Assembly: GCF_036173125.1 (NCBI RefSeq)
Contig: NZ_CP108054.1
Location: forward strand, 5,332,001 to 5,396,000
Origin: Streptomyces sp. NBC_00286
GTDB lineage: Bacteria > Actinomycetota > Actinomycetes > Streptomycetales > Streptomycetaceae
Direction: 5' to 3'
Length of the DNA stretch: 64,000 bases
Below the pieces are notes generated by a model. The model was not told the DNA's origin. It was given only the letters and a program-made list of their open reading frames with translations, and did no database searches. Both the position numbers and the translations under genes were made by a program. Positions within the stretch are counted from its first letter, which is position 1, and each line of letters begins with the position of its first letter. Of this stretch, positions 8,374 through 16,880 are shown piece by piece.

Positions 8374-8682
8374 TCAGCGTATCAGACCGGGGGCCGTGGC
8401 CCGCACCTCTGACCTGCGGGGCCACGGCTTCCCGGTTCGGCGTTCACGCGTGGTCGGCTCGTGGCCGAGCGGTATCGGGATCATCTCTCCGCCCGGGCCC
8501 AGTGGCATGCCGCCCATGTGGAGGAAGGCGGCGTCGGTTCCGCAGATGCCGCAGGCGCGCACGCGCAGGAGTACGTCTCTGGGGCCGGGGACGGGGCGGT
8601 CGATGGTCACCACGTCGATGGAGCCTGAAGGGCCTGTCTGTACGGATTTCATCGTGGAGGTGATGGATGTGGTGGAGGTCAT
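8374..8682 (-). pseudogene. Truncated zinc-dependent alcohol dehydrogenase (N-terminal fragment)
   Basis: 102-codon frame whose first part is a recognisable medium-chain zinc dehydrogenase N-terminus: MKSVQTGPSGSIDVV, then RACGICGTDAAFLH with the catalytic-zinc Cys, and IPLGHEP with the conserved GHE. After GHEP the expected continuation (AGEVV...) is replaced by unrelated Arg-rich sequence and a stop. The structural-zinc lobe, the Rossmann domain and about 250 residues are lost. It sits 90 bp downstream of the SDR gene in the same direction and may once have shared its operon. Any product would be inactive. Confidence 0.8.
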
Positions 8683-8772
8683 GGAGGGCTCGCTTGCTCG
8701 AGTAGTGGAGTACTGGGGTGGCGGGGCTCGTACGACACCGGTCGCGCCCGGGTTCGTACGAGCCCTGTCACG

Positions 8773-9543
8773 TCAGGTGGCCGACCAGCCGTTGTCGACG
8801 GGGAGGACGGCGCCGTTGATGTAGCTCGCGGCGTCGGAGGCGAGGAAGGCGATGGCGGCGGCTTGTTCCTCGGCGGTGGCGAGCTTGTCGCCTACGCCGA
8901 GACCGAGGTGGGGGCCGAGGACGGCGGGGCCGTGGGCGTCGGGGTGTACGGCGGGGCGGAGGTTGGTGGCGGTGCCGCCGGGGGCGATGGCGTTGGTCCT
9001 GATGCCGTTCTTGCGGTACATCACGGCGAGGGATTTGGTGAGGCCGACGATGCCGTGCTTGGAGGCGGTGTAGGCGGCTCCGGCGGCGCTGCCGCGGAGG
9101 GCGGCTTCGGAGGCGGTGAAGACGATCGCGGCGTTGCCCGCGGCGAGCAGGTGCGGCAGGGCGGCCCGGGTGAGGCGGAAGGGTGCGGTGAGGTTGACCC
9201 CGATGACGCTGTCCCACTCGTCGTCCTCGGTCTCGCCGAGGGCCGACATGTGGTCCATGATTCCGGCGTTGTTGACGAGGACGTTCAGGGCGCCGAAGGC
9301 CTGTACGGCGGTGTCGACGATCTCGTCGATGACCTTCTGGTCGCGGAGGTCGCCGATGACCGCCTTGGCTGTGCCGCCCGCTTCTTCGATGGTCTTGACG
9401 GTCTGTTCGGCGCCTTCCTGGTTGACGTCCGCGACCAGGACGCTCGCGCCTTCCTTGGCGAACTTCACGGCTGTGGCCTGGCCGATGCCGGAGCCCGCTC
9501 CGGTGACGATGACGCCGCGTCCTTGAAGGCCCGTGCTGGTCAT
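8773..9543 (-). CDS. Short-chain dehydrogenase/reductase (SDR)
   Basis: 256-residue NAD(P)-dependent classical SDR. The cofactor motif TGAGSGIG is at about residues 14-21 after the first beta strand (GVIVTGAG). NNAG is visible in NVLVNNAGIMDH near residue 90. The catalytic Ser is in FTASEAALRG and the YxxxK pair is YTASK (about 158-162). The C-terminus ends NGAVLPVDNGWSAT as expected. The substrate cannot be told. The ATG at 9541-9543 has AGGGAG upstream; the longer open frame to 9882 runs over the regulator and is rejected. It is divergent from a MarR-family gene, with palindromic sites between them, so repression by that regulator is likely. Confidence 0.92.
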   Translation of the reverse strand: MTSTGLQGRGVIVTGAGSGIGQATAVKFAKEGASVLVADVNQEGAEQTVKTIEEAGGTAKAVIGDLRDQKVIDEIVDTAVQAFGALNVLVNNAGIMDHMSALGETEDDEWDSVIGVNLTAPFRLTRAALPHLLAAGNAAIVFTASEAALRGSAAGAAYTASKHGIVGLTKSLAVMYRKNGIRTNAIAPGGTATNLRPAVHPDAHGPAVLGPHLGLGVGDKLATAEEQAAAIAFLASDAASYINGAVLPVDNGWSAT

Positions 9544-9574
9544 GGGTGTGCTCCCTAAGGTTGTTGGCGAAGGG

Positions 9575-9620
9575 CTTATTTGAGTTAGGCAAGCATGTGG
9601 GATTACTTGAGTCAAGCAAA
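9575..9620. promoter_or_regulatory. Putative MarR-family operator between the SDR and its regulator
   Basis: The divergent promoter region holds a palindrome of type CTTGA-S-TCAAG (about 9607-9617). A related half-conserved copy, TTGAGTTAGGCAAG, lies about 30 bp to the left (about 9579-9592). Two spaced dyads between an SDR and a MarR gene are what autoregulation plus SDR control would need. Confidence 0.55.
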
Positions 9621-9643
9621 TTCTCGCTGTTAAAGTGCAGAGC

Positions 9644-10129
9644 ATGTCCACACCGCCCCCTGCAGCAGGTGACGTCTCCCCAGACGTGCTCATGATCGAG
9701 CGCGCTCTCACCCGCGCTGCGTATCTCTCCGGCAGAGCCCGGCAGCATGAGCGCCTCATGGCGCTCTCGGGGCTGCCGCTGGACCGTGCTGCCGTCGCGG
9801 TGCTGCGGCAGCTCGCCGAGAGCGAGCCGCTTCGGCTCGGGGAGCTGGCGGTCCGGTTGTCGGTGGAGGCCTCGCATGTCACCCGCCAAGTGCAGCATCT
9901 GGAGAGGGGCGGTTACGCGAGCCGGGTCCGCGACCCGGATGATCGCCGGGCGCAGCGGGTTCGGCTCACGCCGGCCGGTGAGGATGCGTTCGCTCGCATA
10001 CGGGAGGCCGGCGCCCGGGGGATGCAGATGGCTCTCGCCGGTTGGTCGTCCGAGGAGTTGCGGCAGCTCGCCTCGCTCGTGCATCGGATGGTCGACGACT
10101 TCATGGGGCGGGCGGAGGCGGGACTTTAA
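9644..10129 (+). CDS. MarR-family transcriptional regulator
   Basis: 161-residue winged-helix regulator. After an N-terminal helical dimerisation part, the helix-turn-helix runs LRLGELAVRLSVEASHVTRQVQHLER (about residues 65-90). The wing follows as RVRDPDDRRAQRVRLTPAGE, with the DxRxxxxxLT signature (DDRRAQRVRLT). The C-terminal helices complete the dimer. ATG at 9644 is preferred to the ATG three codons upstream. It is divergent from the SDR gene, so it probably represses that gene and itself until a ligand binds; the ligand is unknown. Confidence 0.9.
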   Translation: MSTPPPAAGDVSPDVLMIERALTRAAYLSGRARQHERLMALSGLPLDRAAVAVLRQLAESEPLRLGELAVRLSVEASHVTRQVQHLERGGYASRVRDPDDRRAQRVRLTPAGEDAFARIREAGARGMQMALAGWSSEELRQLASLVHRMVDDFMGRAEAGL

Positions 10130-10175
10130 GGTGCCGCCGCCTCCGGAGTACACGACCTACACGGATGGTCCTGCC

Positions 10176-10892
10176 ATGTACGGGAGTCTCAGCGAGAAGC
10201 CGTCGCCGGCTCGTGGGGACGGGCAGCATGTGCTGGTCGTCGTCGATGATCCCGGTACCTCTGAACTCCTCACGACCACTTTGGAGTTGGCGGGCTATCG
10301 GGTCGGTACGGCGGGTACGGGGGCCGAGGCCGCGTTGCTGGTCGCGGAGTACCGGTTCGATCTTGTGGTGCTCGATGCCACGGTGCCGGATCTGGGCGGG
10401 CTGACGCGGGGGCGGCGCGTTGCCGCGCTGGACCGGCCGCCGACGCTTTTTCTGACCGCGTGTGAGTCGCTGGACTGTCTGGTGCCCGAGATCGGGCCGG
10501 GGGAGCAGGATTACGTCACCAAGCCGTTTCGTATCGCTGAAGTGCTGGCCAGGGCGCGGGTTTTACTGCGTGGGCGGAATCCCGTACGGGCGGGTGGGGC
10601 GCCTTGTTATCGGGATCTGGTGCTGGACGATGCGACGTGCCAGGCGCGGCGCGGGGAGAGGGTTTTCGATCTCACGCCTGCCGAGTACCGGCTGTTACGG
10701 CATCTGCTGGTCAATCCGGAGCGAGTGCTGTCGAAGGAGCAGATCAGCCGGCATGTGTGGGGTGAGTTCCGGGCCCGTAATGCGATCGAGCAGCTGGTCT
10801 CGCGGCTTCGGCGCAAGGTGGATCAGGAGGAGCCCGCGCTGATCCATACCCGGCGGGGTTTTGGGTACTGGCTGGGGGGCTCGAGCCGTTGA
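10176..10892 (+). CDS. OmpR-family two-component response regulator (orphan)
   Basis: 238-residue response regulator. The receiver domain spans about residues 20-130: the acidic pair VVDDPGTS, phospho-acceptor Asp in LVVLDATVPDLGG, switch Thr in FLTACES and Lys in DYVTKPF. A winged-helix DNA-binding domain follows (about 145-236), with FDLTPAEYRLLRHLL and AIEQLVSRLRRKVD, ending in TRRGFGYWLGG. No histidine kinase gene adjoins it on either side. ATG at 10176 fits the domain boundary. It follows the MarR gene by 46 bp on the same strand and could be read through from it. Confidence 0.92.
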   Translation: MYGSLSEKPSPARGDGQHVLVVVDDPGTSELLTTTLELAGYRVGTAGTGAEAALLVAEYRFDLVVLDATVPDLGGLTRGRRVAALDRPPTLFLTACESLDCLVPEIGPGEQDYVTKPFRIAEVLARARVLLRGRNPVRAGGAPCYRDLVLDDATCQARRGERVFDLTPAEYRLLRHLLVNPERVLSKEQISRHVWGEFRARNAIEQLVSRLRRKVDQEEPALIHTRRGFGYWLGGSSR

Positions 10893-11022
10893 CGGCCCGC
10901 GCCCTTACGGGGTCTCCCGGCGGGGTGCTCATCGCCGGAGATGGTGGTTTTCTGGGGGTGGGGCGTGGTTTGGCCGGGCCGTCTCGCGGTACCGCGGCGC
11001 GGTGACGAGAGGAGCGATCACG

Positions 11023-11415
11023 ATGGACAAGGCACGACCGCATCCGGAAACCGTCTCCGTGGAGCTCAGCGGGTGCAGCAAGGAAGACGCCCGCGTCGTG
11101 TTCGACACGTTGTGCGCCTGCTTCAGCTCCGATCGGTGCGCTGAGGACGTACCGCAGGAGCTGTCGGCTACGCGGCCTACGGTGTGGCTCGGCACGTTCG
11201 ATGTCGCCGATCCGCGTGAGGGTGCCCGGCCTGACCGTCCGGCTCGTCTCGCGGCGTCCGTCACGGCCGATGTGCAGGGCGGGTACTGGGCGATCGACCG
11301 GTTCCGGGCCACCTTGGATTCGCTGTTCTCCGTGCATGAGGTCAGTACGGCGTCGGGGGACCAGGAGGAGGAGTTGCATGTGCGGCTGGAGAGCCGGCGG
11401 CTTCAGGAGGCCTGA
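11023..11415 (+). CDS. Conserved hypothetical protein
   Basis: 130-residue soluble acidic protein of a type found in Streptomyces; I do not know its function. The ATG at 11023 follows GAGAGGAG with good spacing. It has a Cys cluster in the first half (SGCSKED, DTLCACFSSDRCAED), then an Asp/Arg-rich segment and a C-terminal LHVRLESRR. There is no signal peptide or membrane segment. It follows the response regulator on the same strand, 130 bp away. Confidence 0.75.
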   Translation: MDKARPHPETVSVELSGCSKEDARVVFDTLCACFSSDRCAEDVPQELSATRPTVWLGTFDVADPREGARPDRPARLAASVTADVQGGYWAIDRFRATLDSLFSVHEVSTASGDQEEELHVRLESRRLQEA

Positions 11416-11554
11416 GTTTTAGGCCCGCCCGTACGGCCTCCGGTGTCTTTGCCTGTTCTTTACAACGCGGTTCCTCGCTGTCTCGTCTCTCTGCTCGATC
11501 TGTGACTCGCCCACTGAATCGGTGGGTGGGCGGAGCGACGAAAGAGAGCGACTG

Positions 11555-11980
11555 ATGCGTCGAACTGTCCTTGCGGGCTTGGCACTTGTGGGTACGGCTG
11601 TGCTGGGGGGTGCGGTGCCCGCGGCTGCCGATGGGGGGAGCCCGACGGCGGCTCCGTCCGCCCCGGCGAGCGCCACTCTGCCCCCGTCGGAGCCGCCCAC
11701 CGCGGCGCCGACGCCGAGCGCCACCACCGCTCCGGGCGGCTCTGACACTCCGGCTCCGACTGAAGCACCGACCTCTGTGGCGCCGAGCGGCGTGCCGACC
11801 GCCCTGCCGTCGGACGGGCAGGTCTCCGTCGTGCCTAGCGGGGCGCCTGACACCGGCGTGACGTCGGGGTCAGAGGAGTCCGGGGGTAATGGCGCGCTGA
11901 TCGGGGGCGGTGCCGCGGTGCTCGTCGGGGGTGGTGCGGTGGTCTATCTCGTACGTCGGCGGAGGGCGACGGAGGTATGA
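11555..11980 (+). CDS. Pro/Ser/Thr-rich secreted, membrane-anchored protein (sortase partner)
   Basis: 141-residue exported protein. It has a signal peptide (MRRTVLAGLALVGTAVLGGAVPAAADG) and then about 75 residues of Pro/Ala/Ser/Thr-rich linker. It ends with a Gly-rich stretch, a hydrophobic segment (ALIGGGAAVLVGGGAVVYLV) and the basic tail RRRRATEV, which is a sortase-signal-like or membrane-anchor C-terminus. No clear LPxTG or LAxTG is visible; PDTGVTSG is the nearest candidate. The gene overlaps the class F sortase start by ATGA, so the two are translationally coupled. It is probably a cell-surface stalk protein processed by or partnered with that sortase. Confidence 0.82.
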   Translation: MRRTVLAGLALVGTAVLGGAVPAAADGGSPTAAPSAPASATLPPSEPPTAAPTPSATTAPGGSDTPAPTEAPTSVAPSGVPTALPSDGQVSVVPSGAPDTGVTSGSEESGGNGALIGGGAAVLVGGGAVVYLVRRRRATEV

Positions 11981-12600
11981 CGGCGCCGTCCAGGCGTGCG
12001 GTCGTCACGGCGGGGCTGGGGGCGTTGCTCGTCGGGTGCGGCGGTGGTGGCGGTGGTGGCGGTGAGGGTGGTGGGGGTGCGAGTGCTCGGGCCGGGGGCT
12101 CGCCCTCGCCTTCGCCGTCTGCCTCGAAGGTGAAGTCGGCGCGGCCGCTTGGGCGTTCGGAGCCGGTTGCTCTGCGGATTCCGGCTATCGAGGTCGAGAC
12201 CCCGGTTATGCAGCTGGGGTTGGCCCGGGACGGGAGCGTGGAGGTGCCTCCGCTTACGGCGGATGACCGGGCCGGGTGGTATCGGCATTCGCCTACGCCC
12301 GGGCAGGTTGGGCCCTCGGTGATTCTTGGGCATGTCACGGTCGGGTCGTATGGGGATGGGGTGTTCCGGGACCTGGGGCGGTTGCGTCGGGGGGACGGGA
12401 TTGTGGTGCGGCTGGAGAACGGCAGCGCTGCGGAGTTCGGGGTTACCGAGGTGCGGACGGTTGCCAAGGCGGAGTTTCCGGCGGATGACGTTTATGGGGA
12501 CGTTGGTCGGCCGGAGCTGCGGCTCATTACGTGCGGGGGGCCGCGGCGGGGGGACTGGTATCGCGACAACGTGATCGCTTTCGCGGTGTTGCGGGCGTGA
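11977..12600 (+). CDS. Class F sortase
   Basis: 207-residue exported transpeptidase of the sortase F group, typical of Actinobacteria. The N-terminus has a Tat/lipoprotein-like signal (SRRAVVTAGLGALLVGCG), followed by a Gly/Ser/Pro linker of about 40 residues. The catalytic domain starts at about residue 62 (PVALRIPAIEVETPV). The catalytic His is in ILGHVTV, the Cys in LITCGG, and the Arg in GDWYRDN. Sortases cleave surface-protein sorting signals and join them to the wall. The start overlaps the upstream surface-protein gene by four bases. Lipidation at the Cys of VGCG is possible, since Gly-Gly repeats follow it. Confidence 0.92.
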   Translation: MTAPSRRAVVTAGLGALLVGCGGGGGGGGEGGGGASARAGGSPSPSPSASKVKSARPLGRSEPVALRIPAIEVETPVMQLGLARDGSVEVPPLTADDRAGWYRHSPTPGQVGPSVILGHVTVGSYGDGVFRDLGRLRRGDGIVVRLENGSAAEFGVTEVRTVAKAEFPADDVYGDVGRPELRLITCGGPRRGDWYRDNVIAFAVLRA

Positions 12601-12840
12601 GTGGTTGACCCCAGCCCCGCCCCTTCCCGAAACGGGGGGGCTGCGCCCCCAGGCCCCCTGCCTCCGGCGGGTGGGGGGCGCCTACCTCGGGTGGGTGGGT
12701 CGTGGGGTGGGTGGGGCGCCTACCGGGGTGGGGTGACATGTCGCGGCGCGGCTGCGGGTTCGTCGTGGCTGGTCGCGCCCACGCGGCGGAGCCGCAAATT
12801 GACACAGCCCCGCGCCCCTTAAGGGGCCTGCGGCCCCCCA
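12601..12840. repeat. Streptomyces intergenic repeat, copy 2 (inverted)
   Basis: This is the reverse complement of the module seen at 2919-3139. It begins CCCCAGCCCCGCCCCTTCC just after the sortase stop, continues through CCCCCTGCCTCCGGCGGGTG, and ends CCGCAAATTGACACAGCCCC then GCGCCCCTTAAGGGGC. It separates the sortase from the ECF sigma gene and may act as a terminator or transcript-end structure. Confidence 0.7.
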
Positions 12841-12926
12841 ACAGGGCGCGGATACCTGGCCGGTGGAACGTATGCCACCGAATCAGGCTCCTTCCCTTCG
12901 AGTGTTCCGAACGAACCTGGAGAGCG

Positions 12927-13418
12927 TTGAAACGGTCCCGTGACGCGGCAGCCTCCGAGCTCTTTGCTGCCCTCTATCCGCGGCTTGCCGGCTGGTGTCG
13001 GCGGCTTGTTGATGATGATGAGACGGCTCATGAGGTCGCCTCTGAGGCGTTTACTCGGTTGTGGGGGCGGTGGGCCTCCGTCGAGGAGCCGCGGGGGTTT
13101 CTTTACGTCACCGCGGCCAATCTTGTGCGGGACCACTGGCGCAAAATGGAGCGTGAGCGGAGAGCTGTGCGCCGGGCTACCTCGGAGGCTGCCGTTCGGG
13201 GGCCGGTCGAGCAGGCTGACCCCACGGTTCGGTTACTGGTGCAGTCGTTGCCGGAGCGGCTGCGCGTACCGATCCTGTTGCACTACTACGCCGATATGCC
13301 GGTCCGGGAGGTGGCCCTGGTGACCGGGCGAAAGGAAGGAACCGTCAAGGCCGATCTTCATGCCGCTCGCGAACTGCTCCGTGCCCATCTTAGGAGAAGC
13401 TTTGACCACACGCTTTGA
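12927..13418 (+). CDS. ECF-type RNA polymerase sigma factor
   Basis: 163-residue extracytoplasmic-function-like sigma factor. Region 2 spans about residues 8-75: LYPRLAGWCRRLV, EVASEAFTRLWGRW, and the promoter-melting part FLYVTAANLVRDHWRK. Region 4 spans about 105-155, with LPERLRVPILLHYYADMP and the HTH VREVALVTGRKEGTVKADLH. The start is a TTG at 12927 with GGAG five bases upstream; the ATG-started longer frame would run into the repeat. The gene overlaps the next gene, which encodes a one-TM protein that may be its anti-sigma factor. The promoter specificity is unknown. Confidence 0.88.
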   Translation: MKRSRDAAASELFAALYPRLAGWCRRLVDDDETAHEVASEAFTRLWGRWASVEEPRGFLYVTAANLVRDHWRKMERERRAVRRATSEAAVRGPVEQADPTVRLLVQSLPERLRVPILLHYYADMPVREVALVTGRKEGTVKADLHAARELLRAHLRRSFDHTL

Positions 13419-13917
13419 CGATGGCAGCCCGGAGTTCGACGGCGAGGACCCTCTCGCGGTGATCCTCCGGCCGCCCTCCGAGCACCTTGCCCCGCCATCC
13501 GGCCGTTACGAGGCGATCCGCCGCCGTGCGGCTCGCCGACGGCTCCTCCGTGCCGCGGCCGGGGCCGGTCTCACGTGCGCGGTCGCCGTTCTCGTCGCCG
13601 TGCCGCTGCTGCGGTCCTCCGGCGGGCCCGAGTCGCCTGCGCCCCCGCTGGCCCCGCCTCCCGCGACCAGCCCCACTGCCCCGCCCGACCGGTCCACTCC
13701 GCCCAACTCCGCGGACCCGTCCGCCCCGTCCGCTCCGCCGGTACCGACGCCCGCGGAGCCCTCCAGCCCCGAGCCCTTCACCCCCGAGCCAACCGACGCG
13801 ACCCCTCCGGGCGGCCCTGCCGCCTCGTGGCCTCCGCCCACCTCCGGCTCCGGTTCCGGGTCCGGCTCAAGTCCCATTCCCACCCTCGCCCCGTCGTCGG
13901 CGCCGACTTCGGACTGA
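13402..13917 (+). CDS. Single-pass membrane protein, possible anti-sigma partner
   Basis: 171-residue protein overlapping the sigma gene end by 17 bases, starting at TTG 13402 after AGGAGAAG. It has a cytosolic N-terminus of about 50 residues (TTRFDDGSPEFDGEDPLAV...) and a basic RRRAARRRLLRAAAGAG. One transmembrane segment follows (LTCAVAVLVAVPLL), then about 95 extracytoplasmic residues that are almost entirely Pro, Ser, Thr and Ala. Position and topology suggest an anti-sigma or sensor role, but the zinc-binding HxxxCxxC motif of ZAS anti-sigma factors is absent. A cell-wall spanning tail is the other reading. Confidence 0.8.
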   Translation: MTTRFDDGSPEFDGEDPLAVILRPPSEHLAPPSGRYEAIRRRAARRRLLRAAAGAGLTCAVAVLVAVPLLRSSGGPESPAPPLAPPPATSPTAPPDRSTPPNSADPSAPSAPPVPTPAEPSSPEPFTPEPTDATPPGGPAASWPPPTSGSGSGSGSSPIPTLAPSSAPTSD

Positions 13918-13939
13918 CGGAAACCGGAACGCCCTGAGC

Positions 13940-14755
13940 TCAGGCCTTCTCCGCCACGGCTCCCAGTTGCGGAACGAGCCCGGTTTCCGTTCCGGGTTCC
14001 AGGCGCCAGCGTGAGCAGGAGACGAGGCCCGGGTCCAGCAGCGTAAGGCCGTCGAAGTACGTGGCGACCTCGTCCTTGCTGCGGGCGGTGACCGGCGGCT
14101 TCGCGTTGGCGTTCCAGAAGGCCATCGCCTCCAGTTGGAGGTCGCCGCCGAGTTCGGGCTCCGTGGTGGGGTGGGTCAGGACCAGGAAGCTGCCGGGGGC
14201 GAGGGCCGCTACGAGGCGGTGTGCGATGGAGCGGGCCTCGGTGTCGTCGAGGACGAAGTTGAGGATGCCGAGCAGCATCAGGGCGACGGGCTTGGTGAAG
14301 TCGAGGGTGTCGGACGCGATGCGCAGGATGGCGTCCGGGTCGTGGACGTCGGCGTCGATGTAGTCGGTGGCGCCTTCGGCGGTGCTGGTCAGCAGGGCGC
14401 GGGCGTGTGAGAGGACGATGGGGTCGTTGTCGACGTACACGATCCGCGACTCGGGGGCGATCCGCTGGGCTATCTCATGGGTGTTCTCCAGCGCGGGCAG
14501 CCCGGTGCCGATGTCGAGGAACTGGCGTATCCCGCGCTCCTCGGCCAGGAAACGCACCGCACGGCTCAGGAACGCCCGGTCGGCGCGGGCGATGTCGCGG
14601 ATGACGGGGATCATCCCGGCGACATGGTCACCCACCTGCTCGTCGACGGGGTAGTTGTCCTTGCCGCCCTGCCAGTAGTTCCATACGCGGGCGTTGTGCG
14701 CCGTCGTCGTGTCGATGCGTGGGGTCTCCATGCCGTCGGGCTGGTTCTCGCTCAC
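13940..14755 (-). CDS. SAM-dependent methyltransferase, SAV2177/DUF574 family
   Basis: 271-residue protein of the SAV2177-type methyltransferase family, abundant in Streptomyces and of unknown substrate. The hallmark N-terminus IDTTTAHNARVWNYWQGGKD is followed by the SAM-binding motif QFLDIGTGLP and VYVDNDPIVLSHA. Asp-rich ATDYIDADVHDPD comes next, then FVLDDTEAR. GTG at 14753-14755 has GAGGAGAGG upstream and gives VSENQPDGMETPRID. The frame stays open to 14872 through a 9-bp tandem repeat that would encode (YEA)n, which I take as leader sequence. It is convergent with the sigma/membrane-protein pair, 22 bp apart. Confidence 0.9.
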   Translation of the reverse strand: MSENQPDGMETPRIDTTTAHNARVWNYWQGGKDNYPVDEQVGDHVAGMIPVIRDIARADRAFLSRAVRFLAEERGIRQFLDIGTGLPALENTHEIAQRIAPESRIVYVDNDPIVLSHARALLTSTAEGATDYIDADVHDPDAILRIASDTLDFTKPVALMLLGILNFVLDDTEARSIAHRLVAALAPGSFLVLTHPTTEPELGGDLQLEAMAFWNANAKPPVTARSKDEVATYFDGLTLLDPGLVSCSRWRLEPGTETGLVPQLGAVAEKA

Positions 14756-14799
14756 GTCGTCCTCTCCTCGAACGTCCTTGGACGCTTCGTCCGCCGCGT

Positions 14800-14842
14800 A
14801 AGTCTCGTACGCCTCGTACGCCTCGTACGCCTCGTACGCCCA
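14800..14842. repeat. 9-bp tandem repeat (CGTACGCCT type)
   Basis: The unit TCGTACGCC is repeated four to five times in the leader of the methyltransferase gene. Being a multiple of three, copy changes would not alter an upstream in-frame start if one were used. Confidence 0.7.
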
Positions 14843-15090
14843 AGGGCCGGATGGCGCCGGGCAGTTGGTCACGGGCGTGGTACGGCCTGCCGGTGGGCGT
14901 CATTCTGCCGCCCCGGGCGTCGTACGTTTGTGGAGGATGCCGGTTTGCGGACGATGCCGACCGGGGTGCGCGTCTCGGGAGCGGACCTTCAACTGCCGCT
15001 GCGGGAACGGCTTTCGGCCCGAGCGGTGCATGCCTTCGCGGGCATGTGCCGGTCGGGCCGTAGGCCTGGCGGTTTGGCTACAGGCGTCGC

Positions 15091-15921
15091 TCAGTGGCGC
15101 GGTTCCCAGCGGAAGCGCCGGTGCACGCCGTACACGGCGACGGCCGTCCACGCCAAGGCGACCAGCGCCGCCCGGAGTTGTTCCGTCGCGCCCAGGTCTC
15201 CTGTCCAGCCGCCACGGAGCAGGTCCATCACCGGGGAGAACGGCAGCCAGGCGGCGATGTCGGCCGCCGCGTCCGGCAGCACCTCGCGGGGGGCGAAGAC
15301 CCCGGAGGCGGACATGGTCACCAACAGGAAGGGCAGGAACGTCAGTTGTGCGCTCTCCGCGGTCCGGGTGAACGCCGCGGTCAGTGCCGCCGCTGCGACC
15401 AGCATCGCCACGCCGATGAGCAGGCCGGCCACCACAAGGTGCCAGGCGGCCGGTGCTTCCGCGTCCAGGAACACGGTCATCCCGGCCCCGAGCAGTACGG
15501 ATTGCACGAGCACCAGCAGGAGTGCCGGGAGTGCGCCGCCGGTGAGGATTTCCCAGTCGCGCAGTTCGCCGGTGCGCAGCCGCTTCAGTACGAGGCCTTC
15601 GCGGCGTACGACGTACACCCCGACCAGGTTCGTATAGACGGCGAAGAACAGCGCGTTGGCCAGGGCGGCGGGCAGCATGACGGTGGCCACCGACAGGCCG
15701 GTGCCTTCGAGTTCCATCCCTTCGACCGCGCCGCGCATCGCGAAGGCCACCGCGCTGGGCAGGATCACCGCGTTGACCAGGGACGCCTTGCTGCGCAGCA
15801 GCAGGGTCAGCTCGGCGCGGCCGAGGGCGATCATGCGGGCCGCGGCGGTGGTGGTGGTCTGTGGGGTCGTGGCCGTGGACGTGGCCGAGGGTCCTTGTGC
15901 GGTACGGGCTGTTGGTGTCAT
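15091..15921 (-). CDS. ABC-2 type transporter permease
   Basis: 276-residue membrane component of an ABC exporter. A hydrophilic Thr-rich N-terminus (about 28 residues) is followed by six hydrophobic segments, including SLVNAVILPSAVAFAMRG, LPAALANALFFAVYTNLV, ALLLVLVQSVLLGAG, LVVAGLLIGVAMLVAAAAL and LTFLPFLLVTMSASGVF, typical of ABC-2 permeases. It overlaps the ATPase gene by ATGA (15918-15921), so it is translationally coupled. The pair resembles drug or lipid exporters of the DrrAB type; the substrate is unknown. Confidence 0.9.
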   Translation of the reverse strand: MTPTARTAQGPSATSTATTPQTTTTAAARMIALGRAELTLLLRSKASLVNAVILPSAVAFAMRGAVEGMELEGTGLSVATVMLPAALANALFFAVYTNLVGVYVVRREGLVLKRLRTGELRDWEILTGGALPALLLVLVQSVLLGAGMTVFLDAEAPAAWHLVVAGLLIGVAMLVAAAALTAAFTRTAESAQLTFLPFLLVTMSASGVFAPREVLPDAAADIAAWLPFSPVMDLLRGGWTGDLGATEQLRAALVALAWTAVAVYGVHRRFRWEPRH

Positions 15922-16880
15922 CGTCGCGTCCCCTCGCGCTCCGGGTCCGCTCCCGCGAGACCCGTGCCGTTCTCCAGACCCTTGGCGATCTCCATGAACG
16001 CCTCCTCCAGCGTCGCCGACCGGGCGTCGAGGCCGCGCAGTTCCACGCCCTCGTCGCGGGCCCACACCAGCAGTGCGGTGGCGGTCCGTTGCAGATCGCC
16101 GGTCTCCAGCCGGACCGTCCGGCCGGACTGCTGGTGCGCAGTCACGCCCAGCGCGGCGAGCGGCGGCAGATCGCCCAGGAAGCGGTCGAGGGGCAGCTCG
16201 AAGCTGATCCGGGAGGGCCGTTCGGCGACCACGTCGGCCACCGTGCCGGACGTGGCGATCATCCCCCCGTGCATGATCGCCAGCCGGTCGGCCAGCAACT
16301 CCACCTCCTCCAGATAGTGCGTGGTGAGCAGCACCGTCGTGCCCTGTTCTTTCAGCTCGCGGACCAGGTCCCAGGTGTCGCGGCGGGACTGTGCGTCCAG
16401 GCCGGTCGTCGGCTCGTCGAGGAAGAGCACCTCCGGCCGCCCCAGCAGCGCCAGCGTGAGATCGAGCCGGCGCCGCTCGCCGCCGGAGAGCTGCTTGACC
16501 CGTACCGCCCCCCGCTCGGACAGGCCCGTCAGCTCCAGCGCCTCCGCCGCCGGCCGGGCCCCGCTGGTGCAGCCCGCCCACATGCGTACGGTCTCCATGA
16601 CCGTCAACTCCGTGGGGAAGCCGCCCTCTTGGAGCATCACTCCGATACGGGGCCGGACGTCGGCGCGTTCGCGGTACGGGTCGCGGCCGAGCACGCGGAC
16701 GGTTCCGGCGGCGGGGGCGGCCTGGCCCTCCAGGAGTTCCAGCGTGGAGGTCTTGCCGGCCCCGTTGGTCCCGAGGAGAGCGAAGAGCTCGCCCTGGGCG
16801 ACCGTGAGGTCGACGCCCCGTACGGCCTCGAAGCCCTGATAGCGCCGCCGCAGACCGGCGGTTTCGATGACTGCGTCCAT
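15918..16880 (-). CDS. ABC transporter ATP-binding protein (DrrA-like)
   Basis: 320-residue ABC ATPase partner of the overlapping permease. Walker A GTNGAGKTST is at about residues 38-47 and the Q-loop is in IGVMLQEGG. The signature is KQLSGGERRRLDLTLALL, Walker B is EVLFLDEPTTGLD, and the switch His is in LLTTHYLEEVE. A roughly 100-residue C-terminal extension, as in DrrA-type exporters, ends with ATLEEAFMEIAKG. The ATG at 16878-16880 gives MDAVIETAGLRRRYQGFEAV; the open frame further up overlaps the divergent MFS promoter and is not used. Confidence 0.93.
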   Translation of the reverse strand: MDAVIETAGLRRRYQGFEAVRGVDLTVAQGELFALLGTNGAGKTSTLELLEGQAAPAAGTVRVLGRDPYRERADVRPRIGVMLQEGGFPTELTVMETVRMWAGCTSGARPAAEALELTGLSERGAVRVKQLSGGERRRLDLTLALLGRPEVLFLDEPTTGLDAQSRRDTWDLVRELKEQGTTVLLTTHYLEEVELLADRLAIMHGGMIATSGTVADVVAERPSRISFELPLDRFLGDLPPLAALGVTAHQQSGRTVRLETGDLQRTATALLVWARDEGVELRGLDARSATLEEAFMEIAKGLENGTGLAGADPEREGTRR

